From the NCBI RefSeq assembly GCF_003352005.1, contig NZ_CP024848.1, forward strand, positions 3,233,001 to 3,297,000: 64,000 bases of DNA. The letters run 5' to 3'. Position numbers and translations under genes: made by a program. The notes beneath the pieces were generated by a model. That model had not been told where the DNA came from. It was given only the letters and a program-made list of their open reading frames with translations, and did no database searches. This stretch comes from Oceanobacillus zhaokaii (GTDB lineage Bacteria; Bacillota; Bacilli; Bacillales; Amphibacillaceae). Below are positions 32,076 to 40,177 of the stretch, in pieces. The number at the start of each line of letters is the position of its first letter. The stretch's first letter is position 1.

Positions 32076-33162
32076 TTACTAACACCTCTTGTTGCCATAA
32101 TTGTGGTAATTCAATTGCTGTTTGATCCCATGCTTCATGGTCTTCTACTTGTTTCACATTTTCATAGGCCGCGTCTGGAAGTAATTTTGCTTGTACATCT
32201 TCAGGAAGCTCCACATCGCGAATCGGACGTGCATACCCTTTTGCTAAGTTAATTTGTCCTTGATCCGATAAAATATATTCTCTAGCTAATTTTGCTGCAT
32301 TTGGATGTGGCGCATTTTTGTTAATGACAGTAGTATATCCACTCATCACTGAACCATCTGTTGGAATTGTTACTTCAAATCGGTCAGGATCAATTTGATC
32401 ACGATAATTTAATCCATTGAAGTCCCAAACAACTGCAACATCAATTTCGCCCTTTTCTAAATTCGCTAAGCTAGCATCAGCTGAAGTTAAGCGGCCATCT
32501 TCTGCAAGTTGCTTAAAGTAGTCAATTCCTGGTTGAATATCTGTTTCACTTCCACCGTTTGCCATAGCTGCACCAAGTACTGCGAATTGTGCCTGTGTTG
32601 CTTTCGTCACATCACCTACAGATATATTATAGTTTCCATTTGCAACATCTTCCCAAGAAGTAGGGGCCTCGTCCACATTTTGCTTGTCCGTAATAAAAGC
32701 AATTGTTCCTGTATAGCTTAGTAACCAGTGGCCTTCGTCATCCTTTGCCCAATCTGGAATCTCATCCCAATAAGAAGTTTTGTAAGGTAACGTTAATCCT
32801 TTATTTGCAGCAAGTGGTCCAAAGTTAATTCCCACATCACCAATATCTGCTGTTCCATTTTCACCTTCTGATTCAAATTTGGCTAATTCCTCAGCACTTG
32901 ACATGTCTGTGTCCGTTTGTTTAATTCCATATTCCGCTTCAATCCCGTCCCAAGACTCAATCCAGTTTGCCCAAGTATCCGGCATCCCAACACTAGCAAT
33001 CTCGCCTTCTTCTTTCGCTTTTTCAATAATCGTTTCTAGTGAATCATCCGCGTTTGCAGTAGAGCCTTCGTCTGCAGGTGAACCACATGCTGCTAAAAGA
33101 AGTACCAAAGAAATTAACCCTGTGATTAAAAGTGTCATTTGTTTGCTGATATTTATTTTCAT
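32065..33162 (-). CDS. ABC substrate-binding lipoprotein
   Basis: This 365-residue precursor has a lipobox LLAACG (Cys26). The mature protein has the type II binding fold of the iron/spermidine/AfuA-like group (MPDTWANWIESWDGIEAEYGI near 59-79; AKLAREYILSDQGQINLAKGYARPIR near 290-315). Relatives bind iron, thiamine phosphates, 2-aminoethylphosphonate or sugar phosphates. With two phosphohydrolases in the operon, a phosphorylated ligand is the best guess. It is the first gene, behind TTTGTTTG repeats. Confidence 0.88.
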   Translation of the reverse strand: MKINISKQMTLLITGLISLVLLLAACGSPADEGSTANADDSLETIIEKAKEEGEIASVGMPDTWANWIESWDGIEAEYGIKQTDTDMSSAEELAKFESEGENGTADIGDVGINFGPLAANKGLTLPYKTSYWDEIPDWAKDDEGHWLLSYTGTIAFITDKQNVDEAPTSWEDVANGNYNISVGDVTKATQAQFAVLGAAMANGGSETDIQPGIDYFKQLAEDGRLTSADASLANLEKGEIDVAVVWDFNGLNYRDQIDPDRFEVTIPTDGSVMSGYTTVINKNAPHPNAAKLAREYILSDQGQINLAKGYARPIRDVELPEDVQAKLLPDAAYENVKQVEDHEAWDQTAIELPQLWQQEVLVNVQ

Positions 33163-33350
33163 AGTTACATGCTCCTTAGATGTTTGTTTTGATTCTAACT
33201 AATCTTGATTTCTATTATTGAAACTAAATTAACGTCAAGTCGCTAAATAATTGCTCTAAAAACCTCCTATATAGTTAGATTCATTCAATATCTAACAACC
33301 AAACGTATATTTGTTTTGTTTTTGCTTATGTTTGATTGTGCTTTTATATT

Positions 33351-33376
33351 AACAAACAAATGTTAAACAAACATTG
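33351..33376 (-). promoter_or_regulatory. Probable DeoR-type operator region
   Basis: AACAAACAAATGTTAAAC then AAACATTG: repeated TTTGTTTG units on the minus strand, about 190 bp before the binding-protein gene. More such units (TTTGTTTTG, ATGTTTGATTG) lie at 33310-33340. DeoR-family repressors bind repeats of this kind. The rest of the 33163-33435 gap holds no gene. Confidence 0.5.
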
Positions 33377-33435
33377 AGACAATGTAAAAGGTTTGTAAAT
33401 TGATTGGAACACAGAGACTGATAGATACAACCGGA

Positions 33436-33462
33436 GGGACAGAGGGACAGGCACCTCGACCC
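33436..33462. repeat. REP-like repeat
   Basis: GGGACAGAGGGACAGGCACC then TCGACCC; in the gap between the importer operon and the arsR gene. AATATTGTTTTAT follows, as in the composite copy at 17139. Confidence 0.7.
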
Positions 33463-33624
33463 TAGAATATTGTTTTATATCTTCTGTTCAAAAGGTATAC
33501 TGTCGTTTTAATGATAGATAATAAAGATGTCGTTACTTTATAAACATTTTCTTTGGTAACAATTAAGTCACTTAAAAATAATAATGCTTATTAAAAATAG
33601 CCAGCCATACTATCCAATTGATAA

Positions 33625-33676
33625 GCAACCATATAGTTGCTTAAGCTTGACATGCAACCAAATGGTTGCTTATAAT
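33625..33676 (+). promoter_or_regulatory. Promoter with two ArsR-type operators
   Basis: Dyads GCAACC-ATAT-AGTTGC (33625-33640) and GCAACCAAATGGTTGC (33654-33669). A TTGACA (33647-33652) and a TATAAT (33671-33676) with 18-bp spacing frame the second dyad, so repressor binding would block RNA polymerase. Transcription would start near 33683, at the arsR ATG itself. Confidence 0.75.
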
Positions 33677-33682
33677 CGATTT

Positions 33683-33961
33683 ATGAATTGGAACAAAGAC
33701 GCTATATTTAAAGCACTCAGCGACTCGAATCGACGGCTCATATTAGACGAACTAGCCGAACGGAAAGAGCTAACACTGTATGAACTAAACGCACGTCTCA
33801 TTATGAAGCACGACCTTAGCATTTCGAGGCAGGCGATAGCTAAGCATCTTTCTGTATTGGAAGATGCAGAGCTCGTAAAATCAAAACGAAAGGGGAAATA
33901 TCGGGTACTAATGTTCAATAACGAACCACTCAAAAACCTGCTAAAAGGGTGGGTAGAGTAA
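33683..33961 (+). CDS. ArsR-family repressor
   Basis: This winged-helix regulator of about 92 residues begins MNWNKDAIFKALSDSNRRLILDEL and has the recognition helix SISRQAIAKHLSVLEDAELV near residues 51-70. It lacks the Cys pairs of metal sensors; such ArsR proteins usually work with VOC or SRPBCC genes. The upstream in-frame ATG at 33584 is rejected because a full promoter with operators lies between. No ribosome site precedes 33683, and the predicted transcript starts at or next to the ATG, so translation may be leaderless. Confidence 0.8.
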   Translation: MNWNKDAIFKALSDSNRRLILDELAERKELTLYELNARLIMKHDLSISRQAIAKHLSVLEDAELVKSKRKGKYRVLMFNNEPLKNLLKGWVE

Positions 33962-34042
33962 TCTTAGAAGAACTCCGCACTACTAAGCCAGATTGTTAGC
34001 AGAACAACATAAGTTGCAGATATCAAAGGAGGAAAAAACATC

Positions 34043-34426
34043 ATGAAAATCATCGTTACCAGTTTATTCGTTCAAGATCAAGACAAGGCATTGAAATTCT
34101 ATACAGAAACCTTGGGCTTTGTAAAAAAGCATGACGTTCCCACAGGAGAATTTAGGTGGATAACACTTGTTTCACCTGAGGACCAAGAAGGCACCGAGCT
34201 TTTGCTCGAACCGAATAACCATCCAGCTGCCAAAGAGTATCAAGAGAAGTTAATTGCAGAGGGCATCCCGGCAACAATGTTTGGAGTTGCAGATGTTCAC
34301 AAAGAGCATGAAAGATTAAAGAAACACGGCGTGAAGTTTACTATGGAGCCGACAAAAATGGGCGAACTTACACTTGCTGTTTTTGACGATACATGCGGCA
34401 ATCTAATTCAGATTGCGCAACAGTAA
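34043..34426 (+). CDS. VOC/glyoxalase-family protein
   Basis: This 127-residue protein has two beta-alpha-beta-beta-beta units: VQDQDKALKFYTETLGF near residues 10-26, LLLEPNNHP, then HERLKKHGVKFTMEP and FDDTCGNLIQI at the end. Proteins of this family include glyoxalases, dioxygenases and antibiotic-binding proteins; no substrate can be assigned. AAAGGAGGAAAAAACATC precedes the ATG. It follows the arsR gene by 81 bp and is probably co-regulated. Confidence 0.85.
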   Translation: MKIIVTSLFVQDQDKALKFYTETLGFVKKHDVPTGEFRWITLVSPEDQEGTELLLEPNNHPAAKEYQEKLIAEGIPATMFGVADVHKEHERLKKHGVKFTMEPTKMGELTLAVFDDTCGNLIQIAQQ

Positions 34427-34434
34427 ACTTATGA

Positions 34435-34485
34435 GGGAGGGACAAGGGGACAGGCACCATAGGTGCCTGTCCCCTTGTCCCTCCC
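34435..34485. repeat. Head-to-head REP pair, perfect 24-bp hairpin
   Basis: Arms of 24 bp (34435-34458 and 34462-34485) are perfectly complementary around a 3-nt ATA loop; the arm reads GGGAGGGACAAGGGGACAGG then CACC. It lies between convergent VOC and acyltransferase genes, 9 and 6 bp from their stops, and probably terminates both. Confidence 0.9.
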
Positions 34486-34490
34486 GTTTA

Positions 34491-35531
34491 TTATGCTGTA
34501 AGCCTTTTTTGATCAGTCTGTTGATTCTTATTTGTTGTTGCTCTACCTCTTATCTTCCCTATCATAAAGGCGCTAAAAGGTAGGTATGAAACTAATTTAA
34601 TAATTAAAATGCATATTAGTAGACTAATGATAAAAAGAGATCCAACTTGAACAGTTAATGAACTAAATTTTGCTGTATATGGCGCAATATAAAACTGTAC
34701 TAAGCGATGTAATAAATAAATACCAAACGCATAATTACTCATGAAATCTATGAGTCTAACCCTGGGCATTATTTTCCCAAACGCCAATATCATTAAAGTC
34801 ATAGATATGACGAAAGGTAGTAAATCTAATCTTCTTGAACCACCCGATGTGTTGCCACTACTGAAATTTAATGCAATTATGCCAATAGAAACTAATACTA
34901 ATAATATAGTAATATAACGGTACTTAATTAAATAATTGATGACTATATTGTAGTATTTTCCTATTAAATAAGCGACTGCAAAATAAGCTAACCATGTTGG
35001 AAATATCATCCTAAATACCGCTTTTAAATCAGAATTAGCAATATGCACATTATTAACAAATGTCAAAAACAACAAACCTATGAAAAACATGGAAGGAATT
35101 AGCCAGATAGTTGATACATTTCTCTTTTTGATTAACCAAAAGATCAAATATAATTGAAAAATAGCTAGCACAAACCATCCTGTAAAGTCTCCTATGAAAA
35201 TGTTCTTCAATAATTTTCCTGTTAAATTATAATCAGGGTAGTTTAATTCGCCATTTAAAGCATAAACAAACGCAAAAAATACAAATGGCAATAATATAAA
35301 TTTGAATCTGGTTATTAAAAAATTTGCCGGAATTTTGTCTCTATACCGATTGGCTATTATGATAATCGAAAGTAATACAAATGTTGGTGTTGCATAAGCG
35401 AGAAGTACTCTAAATAATTGAAACAAATCATTATCTATATTTCCATTGATTAATATAATTTCAGTAGTAGAGTGTAATAACACTATACTTAAACATGCAG
35501 CTACTCTTAGTACATTCCATTCATGAATCAT
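34491..35531 (-). CDS. Acyltransferase 3 family membrane protein
   Basis: This protein of about 346 residues has roughly ten membrane helices. It starts MIHEWNVLRVAACLSIVLLHS; the R-x10-H pair of acyltransferase 3 proteins is visible in that helix. The family O-acetylates or acylates cell-surface sugars. ATG 35531 is chosen because AAAGGAG lies 11 bases upstream; a longer frame to 35597 is less likely. The C-terminus is short and basic. No surface polysaccharide genes are adjacent, so the acceptor is unknown. Confidence 0.85.
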   Translation of the reverse strand: MIHEWNVLRVAACLSIVLLHSTTEIILINGNIDNDLFQLFRVLLAYATPTFVLLSIIIIANRYRDKIPANFLITRFKFILLPFVFFAFVYALNGELNYPDYNLTGKLLKNIFIGDFTGWFVLAIFQLYLIFWLIKKRNVSTIWLIPSMFFIGLLFLTFVNNVHIANSDLKAVFRMIFPTWLAYFAVAYLIGKYYNIVINYLIKYRYITILLVLVSIGIIALNFSSGNTSGGSRRLDLLPFVISMTLMILAFGKIMPRVRLIDFMSNYAFGIYLLHRLVQFYIAPYTAKFSSLTVQVGSLFIISLLICILIIKLVSYLPFSAFMIGKIRGRATTNKNQQTDQKRLTA

Positions 35532-35704
35532 TAAAAATTCGACTCCTTTAGACAATAAAATACAATAAATGCTATTCCGCATTATATCATACTCCATTTT
35601 TATTAGGTTAAGTTTTAAAAACCCCTATCCGGCGATCCCTGGTGTTTCCTCTTTAGGTTCATCTTTTATAACTAAACTATTATCAGTAGAAATGGCACAC
35701 GGTG

Positions 35705-35729
35705 GTACACAGGGACAGGCACCTTGTAT
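35705..35729. repeat. REP-like repeat, left core
   Basis: GTACACAGGGACAGGCACC then TTGTAT. It pairs with the right unit at 35800-35908, the same composite layout as at 17139. Confidence 0.65.
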
Positions 35730-35799
35730 TTCACAACAGTCTATGTCCTCTGGCTAAATCGGATAACGTGAACTATCTGAATATACCTCAATGTTATAA

Positions 35800-35908
35800 G
35801 CACTAAAATACACTTTTGATATTTATATGTAAAAAAAGACCAAGTGTCTTTACACTCAGTCTAAGTTTTAGAAATATGTTGGAACATGGTGCCTGTCCCC
35901 TTGTCCCT
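35800..35908. repeat. REP-like repeat with hairpin, right unit
   Basis: GCACTAAAATACACTTTTGAT, A7 with GACCAAGTG / CACTCAGTC hairpin, about 30 nt, then GGTGCCTGTCCCC TTGTCCC, ending one base before the stop of the next gene. Confidence 0.75.
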
Positions 35909-35909
35909 T

Positions 35910-36698
35910 TCATATACGAGGCAGAGAACCAAATTCAACTTTCTTACTCTCGTTCTTCTTAAAATAAACTTCCAATCTTTCAATCATAGCATCCTTATTT
36001 TCACTAAATTGTTTATGTCGATGTCCATTACCTCCAGATGGGTGAGGGAATCCATTAAGAATTGAATTTGACTCAATATAATTGTTTTCTGCAAGGAAAT
36101 CTAACACTTTTGATACGTTAACCCCCAGCGGAATTATTAAGGGATTATCCATCGATTTAAGTTCTGTTGCAAAGCAATCAACAACATATTTTTTGAGAAG
36201 TTCATTTTTTAACATATTTGGAGTCGACCCACTGTAATTTTTCCCTTTATAGAAAACCGGATAAGGAAGTAGTGACGTGGTTTGCACCAAGTTGCTCGCT
36301 GTAGAAAAAAGTTCATTTGTCGATGATAAACCTAAGTGTTTATGTAATTGTAATTCATCCAACATCGTTATGAGATTTTTTCTCATTGGACCTTGGAAAC
36401 TAGAATTATTTTTTACTTCTCGTAAAATTTCTTCATTATTGGTTAATTGATCACTAGCATTAATGACAGTCGAATAGGATTGTTTCATTTGAAAAAGTCC
36501 TGGTGTAATCCCGACAATCACTACTTTCGCTTGCTCATTAACGTATTCAAATGGTGCGTAATATATTTCAAGCTGTTTTTTCTCGTCTTTCTCCAGCAGA
36601 AATGCCTCGTTTAATAATACTTCATCCTCTAAAGAAGCAGCCAGAGAGAATAGCTGATCTCTATACATGTTAAATTTTGAATAGGCGGCAATACTCAT
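35910..36698 (-). CDS. Uracil-DNA glycosylase-like protein, unknown role
   Basis: This 262-residue protein has features of the UDG fold: VVIVGITPGLFQMKQ near residues 58-72 in place of motif A (GxxPG), LLPYPVF, PLGVNVSKVLDFL, and NGFPHPSGGNGHR near 213-225, resembling the motif B HPS loop. The usual catalytic Asp or Asn is not obvious, so activity is uncertain. Relatives are annotated only as UDG-like hypothetical proteins. GAGGAAATGAACGA precedes the ATG. It is a single gene next to a REP element. Confidence 0.5.
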   Translation of the reverse strand: MSIAAYSKFNMYRDQLFSLAASLEDEVLLNEAFLLEKDEKKQLEIYYAPFEYVNEQAKVVIVGITPGLFQMKQSYSTVINASDQLTNNEEILREVKNNSSFQGPMRKNLITMLDELQLHKHLGLSSTNELFSTASNLVQTTSLLPYPVFYKGKNYSGSTPNMLKNELLKKYVVDCFATELKSMDNPLIIPLGVNVSKVLDFLAENNYIESNSILNGFPHPSGGNGHRHKQFSENKDAMIERLEVYFKKNESKKVEFGSLPRI

Positions 36699-37007
36699 TC
36701 GTTCATTTCCTCCATAACAGAATTATTGATTTTTTCCCATAAAACTAATGATATCATAAAGCATGTAAATACATATGTAGACTTGATTGTTAAACTATTT
36801 ATAAGAAGAATAGACGAGATGTGACACCAATAATTCCTTTATATACCTAGCGAATCCCCTCTCTTTTCTAGTGTCTGCTCTAATGAAGATATATTACTAA
36901 TCCCTAAATTCCATCCATTCCTTCCCATTTGTCAAATGTTCTAGACAAACGAGCTAAACTTATGTATCGTTATACAGGCATATCATCTAGGAGGAATTAC
37001 ACATCAT
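36699..37007. other. Promoter gap before the acetate-type transporter
   Basis: About 310 bp without a gene. TTGTCAAATGTTCTAGACAA (36940-36959) is an inverted repeat (TTGTC / GACAA) some 50 bp before the next gene and may be an operator; AGGAGGAATTACACATCAT precedes that gene's ATG. Confidence 0.4.
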
Positions 37008-37622
37008 ATGAACAATCAGAATCATACTTCAGTAAAAATATTGACAGCTGATCCATCTGCCCTCGGACTATTTGGTTTAGCAATGGTTACACTTGTAGCC
37101 TCATCACAAAAATTAGGTTGGACAGAAGGTACGGCTTTAATATTGCCGTGGGCTTTCTTTTTAGGTGGTCTTGCACAAATAATTGCAGGCCTGTTAGATT
37201 CCAAGCATAATAATGTATTTGGTGCAACAGCATTTAGTGCATACGGACTGTTTTGGCTCGGTGTTGGTACAACGTGGATGATACAAATGGGTGCTTTTGG
37301 TGAGACCTTACTTGCGAACGCAGATTCCAAACAGCTTGGTGTAGCATTCGTCGGCTACTTAATTTTCAGCTTATTTATGACGGTCGGTGCAATGGAAACA
37401 CACAAAGTACTATTTTTCATTTTCGTGTTCATTGATTTATTATTTATCGGATTGTCCTTAAGTTCATTTAATATTATGTATGAAATTTCACATATGCTTG
37501 CAGCAATATCTGAATTACTAATTGCTCTACTTTCATTTTACGGTGCAGCTGCTTCCCTATTAAACACACATTTTGGGAAAGTGGTCTTACCAGTAGGAAA
37601 GCCATTTGGCATATTTAAGTAA
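37008..37622 (+). CDS. GPR1/FUN34/YaaH (SatP) acetate transporter family protein
   Basis: This 204-residue, six-helix protein begins with DPSALGLFGLAMVTLVAS near residues 15-32, the NPAPLGL-type signature of the family with an Asp-Pro variant. Members move acetate or succinate with protons. SAYGLFWLG and the C-terminal helical hairpins fit. AGGAGG precedes the ATG by 13 bases. A strong hairpin of the AAAGCTCTG type follows. Confidence 0.85.
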   Translation: MNNQNHTSVKILTADPSALGLFGLAMVTLVASSQKLGWTEGTALILPWAFFLGGLAQIIAGLLDSKHNNVFGATAFSAYGLFWLGVGTTWMIQMGAFGETLLANADSKQLGVAFVGYLIFSLFMTVGAMETHKVLFFIFVFIDLLFIGLSLSSFNIMYEISHMLAAISELLIALLSFYGAAASLLNTHFGKVVLPVGKPFGIFK

Positions 37623-37680
37623 GAAGCGGGCACTGTTTTACTCTCGCAGCAATTCGATATTAGCCTATATAGTTTAAAGA

Positions 37681-37714
37681 AAAGCTCTGTGGAGAGAATT
37701 ATCCGCAGAGCTTT
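37681..37714. repeat. AAAGCTCTG hairpin module, copy 1
   Basis: AAAGCTCTGTGG and CCGCAGAGCTTT form a terminator-like stem, with the shared upstream ATTCGATATTAGCCTATATA. Only a few bases of the VanZ-linked sequence follow. Copies are at 38912, 51398 and 63466. Confidence 0.7.
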
Positions 37715-37975
37715 CATTTTGTATTTATATAAACCTCAAAAGTACGTGATGATGATCTGACCCAGAATCAAAGGAATATTTCAATTTTAGGGTAGTAAAT
37801 TGGTGAAGGGACAAATACTGTTGATGACAATGACCATAGCCTAATTGAGCGTATTATATCATCTACATTGTCCCTATTAAGGAAGGAATTATGATTTTTA
37901 GCAAACCCGCGCGATTATAGAATAACATACAATAGAAATGCTAAAACAAATCTTAGCCCTCTTATGTTAAATACA

Positions 37976-38308
37976 TCACGTCAAATCTGATTCATCCGCA
38001 TCCTCTGCTACGCATTTAATCCACTCTAATCGGCTGTCCCAATCCGCTGCCAATTTTGTCATCCACTCTGCTGTTTCGGATAGTTGATTTGGACAGACTG
38101 TATATTGTACTTCCCGCCCAACACGGTCGGAAGCAACTAGCCCTGCTCCTTTGAGGACGGTAAGGTGTTTGACAACTGCTTGTCGGGACACAGGTACTAT
38201 AGTAGCTAATGTTGTGGCGGTGGCATGTCCTCTTGATGCAATGAGGTTAAGCAACTGAAGGCGAGTTTGGTCTGCCAATGCATTCAAAACATTTTCGATT
38301 TTACTCAT
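37976..38308 (-). CDS. ArsR-family repressor
   Basis: This winged-helix protein of about 110 residues starts MSKIENVLNALADQTRLQLLNLI and has the recognition helix VSRQAVVKHLTVLKGAGLV near residues 40-58. It has no metal-binding Cys pair. ATG 38308 lies one base after the SRPBCC stop with GAGG just before it; a longer frame to 38422 would overlap that gene. It follows the SRPBCC gene as an operon, the usual ArsR-SRPBCC pairing. Confidence 0.88.
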   Translation of the reverse strand: MSKIENVLNALADQTRLQLLNLIASRGHATATTLATIVPVSRQAVVKHLTVLKGAGLVASDRVGREVQYTVCPNQLSETAEWMTKLAADWDSRLEWIKCVAEDADESDLT

Positions 38309-38309
38309 T

Positions 38310-38741
38310 TTATTCCTCAGCACGCTTCCGCAATACTTCCAGTTGTTGCTCCCATCCTTTGACATTCTCATTAAAGAACTTATGTTGCTCCTTCTCTGGT
38401 ACGGCAATGCTAGAAAATCCACTTTCCACTACACGAAGCAAAGTTCCCCCATCCTTCTCAATTAACGTAAACTCAACAAGTGTAGAGTTTCCTTCTTGTG
38501 GTTCCTCTCCTGGGAATGAACTGGCCCATCGACATGCGAGGTAGTTCGGTCGATCCATTTGTTTAATCAATACTGGAAATTTACCGAACCTTGTTTTCGC
38601 TACTACTCTTTTCCCGTCTAGATCTACACTGTCAGGACCAGGCTTATCGCCCACCCACCATGCCGGTTGGCTAACCAACTCCCACACGGTTTGAATCGAA
38701 GCATCAATAATAATTTCTCGTTCTATCCGATCATTATCCAT
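38310..38741 (-). CDS. SRPBCC/AHSA1-type protein
   Basis: This 143-residue protein begins MDNDRIEREIIIDASIQTVWELVS, the START-like fold opening, and later shows LVEFTLIEKDGGTLLRVVESGF near residues 91-112 and GWEQQLEVLRKRAEE at the end. SRPBCC/AHSA1 proteins form a hydrophobic ligand cavity; the ligand is unknown. AGGAGGAATTAAA fixes ATG 38741 as the start. It is the first gene of a two-gene operon with an ArsR gene, under two GCAACC-type operators. Confidence 0.88.
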   Translation of the reverse strand: MDNDRIEREIIIDASIQTVWELVSQPAWWVGDKPGPDSVDLDGKRVVAKTRFGKFPVLIKQMDRPNYLACRWASSFPGEEPQEGNSTLVEFTLIEKDGGTLLRVVESGFSSIAVPEKEQHKFFNENVKGWEQQLEVLRKRAEE

Positions 38742-38763
38742 TTTAATTCCTCCTAGATTATAT

Positions 38764-38814
38764 GTGCAACCAAATAGTAGCACATTAATTTCATATGTGC
38801 AACCAAGTAGTTGC
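38764..38814 (-). promoter_or_regulatory. Two ArsR-type operators before SRPBCC-ArsR
   Basis: GTGCAACCAAATAGTAGCAC (38764-38783) and GCAACCAAGTAGTTGC (38799-38814). The motif is the same as in front of the other arsR gene (33625-33669). The minus strand reads TATAAT at 38757-38762, next to the first site. Confidence 0.7.
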
Positions 38815-38911
38815 TATATGTCAGTAATAATAGTGACACTAAATAACTCCTATAGCGCCAAAAGAGGAAGATGCCACACTCGATTCAAAAGATTGTTAAA
38901 AAGGCAATTGA

Positions 38912-38945
38912 AAAGCTCTGCGGTGGGAATTACCCGCAGAGCTTT
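38912..38945. repeat. AAAGCTCTG hairpin module, copy 2
   Basis: AAAGCTCTGCGG and CCGCAGAGCTTT stem, followed by TTCATTTGTATTTAT and a truncated VanZ gene. Confidence 0.75.
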
Positions 38946-38977
38946 CATTTGTATTTATCTACCTAAACCATATTACT

Positions 38978-39200
38978 CGCTTTTTCCTAACTACCTTCCT
39001 CCAAACGATAGTAATCCCCAATGCAACGACTATTCCTAATAGATCCGCCAGAATATCATACAAGTCTGCACCTCGCCCAAAGAAAACCTGTAAGATCTCG
39101 GTAAAGATTGGGAAAGTAAAGGCAGCAACTAAATAGGAGCATAGTTCGAAACAACTTCAATTATTAAACAGGTTAAAATGAAAAATATAAATTTACGCAT
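38978..39200 (-). pseudogene. Truncated VanZ-family gene
   Basis: About 220 bp closely match the 3' half of the full VanZ copy at 51478-51680 (by eye over 90% identical, for example ATCATACAAGTCTGCACCTC and AGCATAGTTCGAAACAACTT). The 5' half is missing, and single-base losses break the frame. The match ends abruptly near 39200. Confidence 0.85.
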
Positions 39201-39240
39201 CTTCAATATAATAATTTTTATCTTTTTAAAAAGACAAAAA

Positions 39241-39278
39241 CTAGAGCCGATGGCAATTTAGCTTTCCATCGGTACTAG
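39241..39278. terminator. Terminator-like hairpin
   Basis: CTAGAGCCGATGG and CCATCGGTACTAG pair with one internal mismatch around a 12-nt loop, followed by CTTTTTAAC. No gene clearly ends here; it may belong to the decayed VanZ region. Confidence 0.5.
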
Positions 39279-39379
39279 CTTTTTAACAGGAAACAACCCC
39301 TGTATCTCAATTTTGGCTGATAGATCTAGAGAAGTAAATCACCCCAACACTCTCTCCATGATTCATCAACCTTTATCAT

Positions 39380-39420
39380 TCGACAACCTTCTACAAAATT
39401 TAGGGAGTGACAGACGCCTA
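39380..39420. repeat. REP-like repeat, TCGACAAATT subtype, diverged
   Basis: TCGACAACCTTCTACAAAAT then TTAGGGAGTGACAGACGCC; related to copies at 13200 and 18133. Confidence 0.45.
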
Positions 39421-39427
39421 CAAATAA

Positions 39428-39868
39428 CTACTCAAAAATATAACCTAACACTTCTAATGCTTGTTCTATATTCTCAACAGTAACATTTGCTTTGTTAGAA
39501 AGCTCTTTAAGTGGGTGAATTAATTTTTCTGGTCTTACAATAATTACTGGTTTATTCAGCGTTAGTGCTGTACTTACATCCATAGCTGTATTCCACTGTC
39601 TATACTTCTCACCGAAAACCGCTACCACTACATCTGACTTTGCCATCAATACTTGAGTTCGCAAATTATTAACAGCAGATGCGGCATCATCTCTATATAA
39701 ATTACTAGGCTGCTTTCCTAAAATTACTTCACCGATATCATCTGAACGGTCATGGTCAGTCTGTGGAGCAACAAATTCAAAAGAATAGTTCCTTTCTTGT
39801 GCTTGCTGCATTAACTCCCCTCTCCAGTTATCATGAATTTGCCCTGCTAAATAAATAACTAATTTCAT
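39428..39868 (-). CDS. YtoQ family protein
   Basis: This protein of about 146 residues starts MKLVIYLAGQIHDNWRGEL and has DHDRSDDIGEVILGKQPSN near residues 38-56, LMAKSDVVVAVFGEKYRQWNTAMD near 74-97, all YtoQ features. The fold resembles nucleoside 2-deoxyribosyltransferases, but no activity is established. AGGAGAATAATT fixes the start at 39868. It is a single gene. Confidence 0.85.
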   Translation of the reverse strand: MKLVIYLAGQIHDNWRGELMQQAQERNYSFEFVAPQTDHDRSDDIGEVILGKQPSNLYRDDAASAVNNLRTQVLMAKSDVVVAVFGEKYRQWNTAMDVSTALTLNKPVIIVRPEKLIHPLKELSNKANVTVENIEQALEVLGYIFE

Positions 39869-40177
39869 AATTATTCTCCTCATAAAATAATATTAAATTC
39901 AATAGTATTGTATTGAGATTTTCTTCAATCATCCGACGTGTTTTTCCACTTCTAAGCAAAATTTATAAATTATACTTTTAGAAAATATAATTACAATTTG
40001 CATAACTTTAAATTCAGAATATATATTCCGAATTCCCAAATATTTAGATAACCGTCTACTATTAATCTTGATATTTGACAAACCTTAAAACACATTTGCT
40101 TTGTCGTAGCCATTTAATTACCTAATAAAATAGTAAGTAATGATTATTTATTTTATATGAATTTGCTATTACATTAG
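39869..40177. other. AT-rich gap, nothing recognised
   Basis: About 310 bp, very AT-rich, between YtoQ and the class V aminotransferase. No ORF or strong hairpin was seen. Confidence 0.5.

Noticed and set aside
33584..33961. Longer ArsR start at 33584
   Set aside because: A complete promoter and two operators lie between 33584 and 33683, and the family N-terminus matches the shorter start.
14206..35908. CRISPR-like reading of the GGGACAGGCACC repeats
   Set aside because: Copies are scattered singly or in facing pairs, not in regular arrays with spacers, and no cas genes are present.
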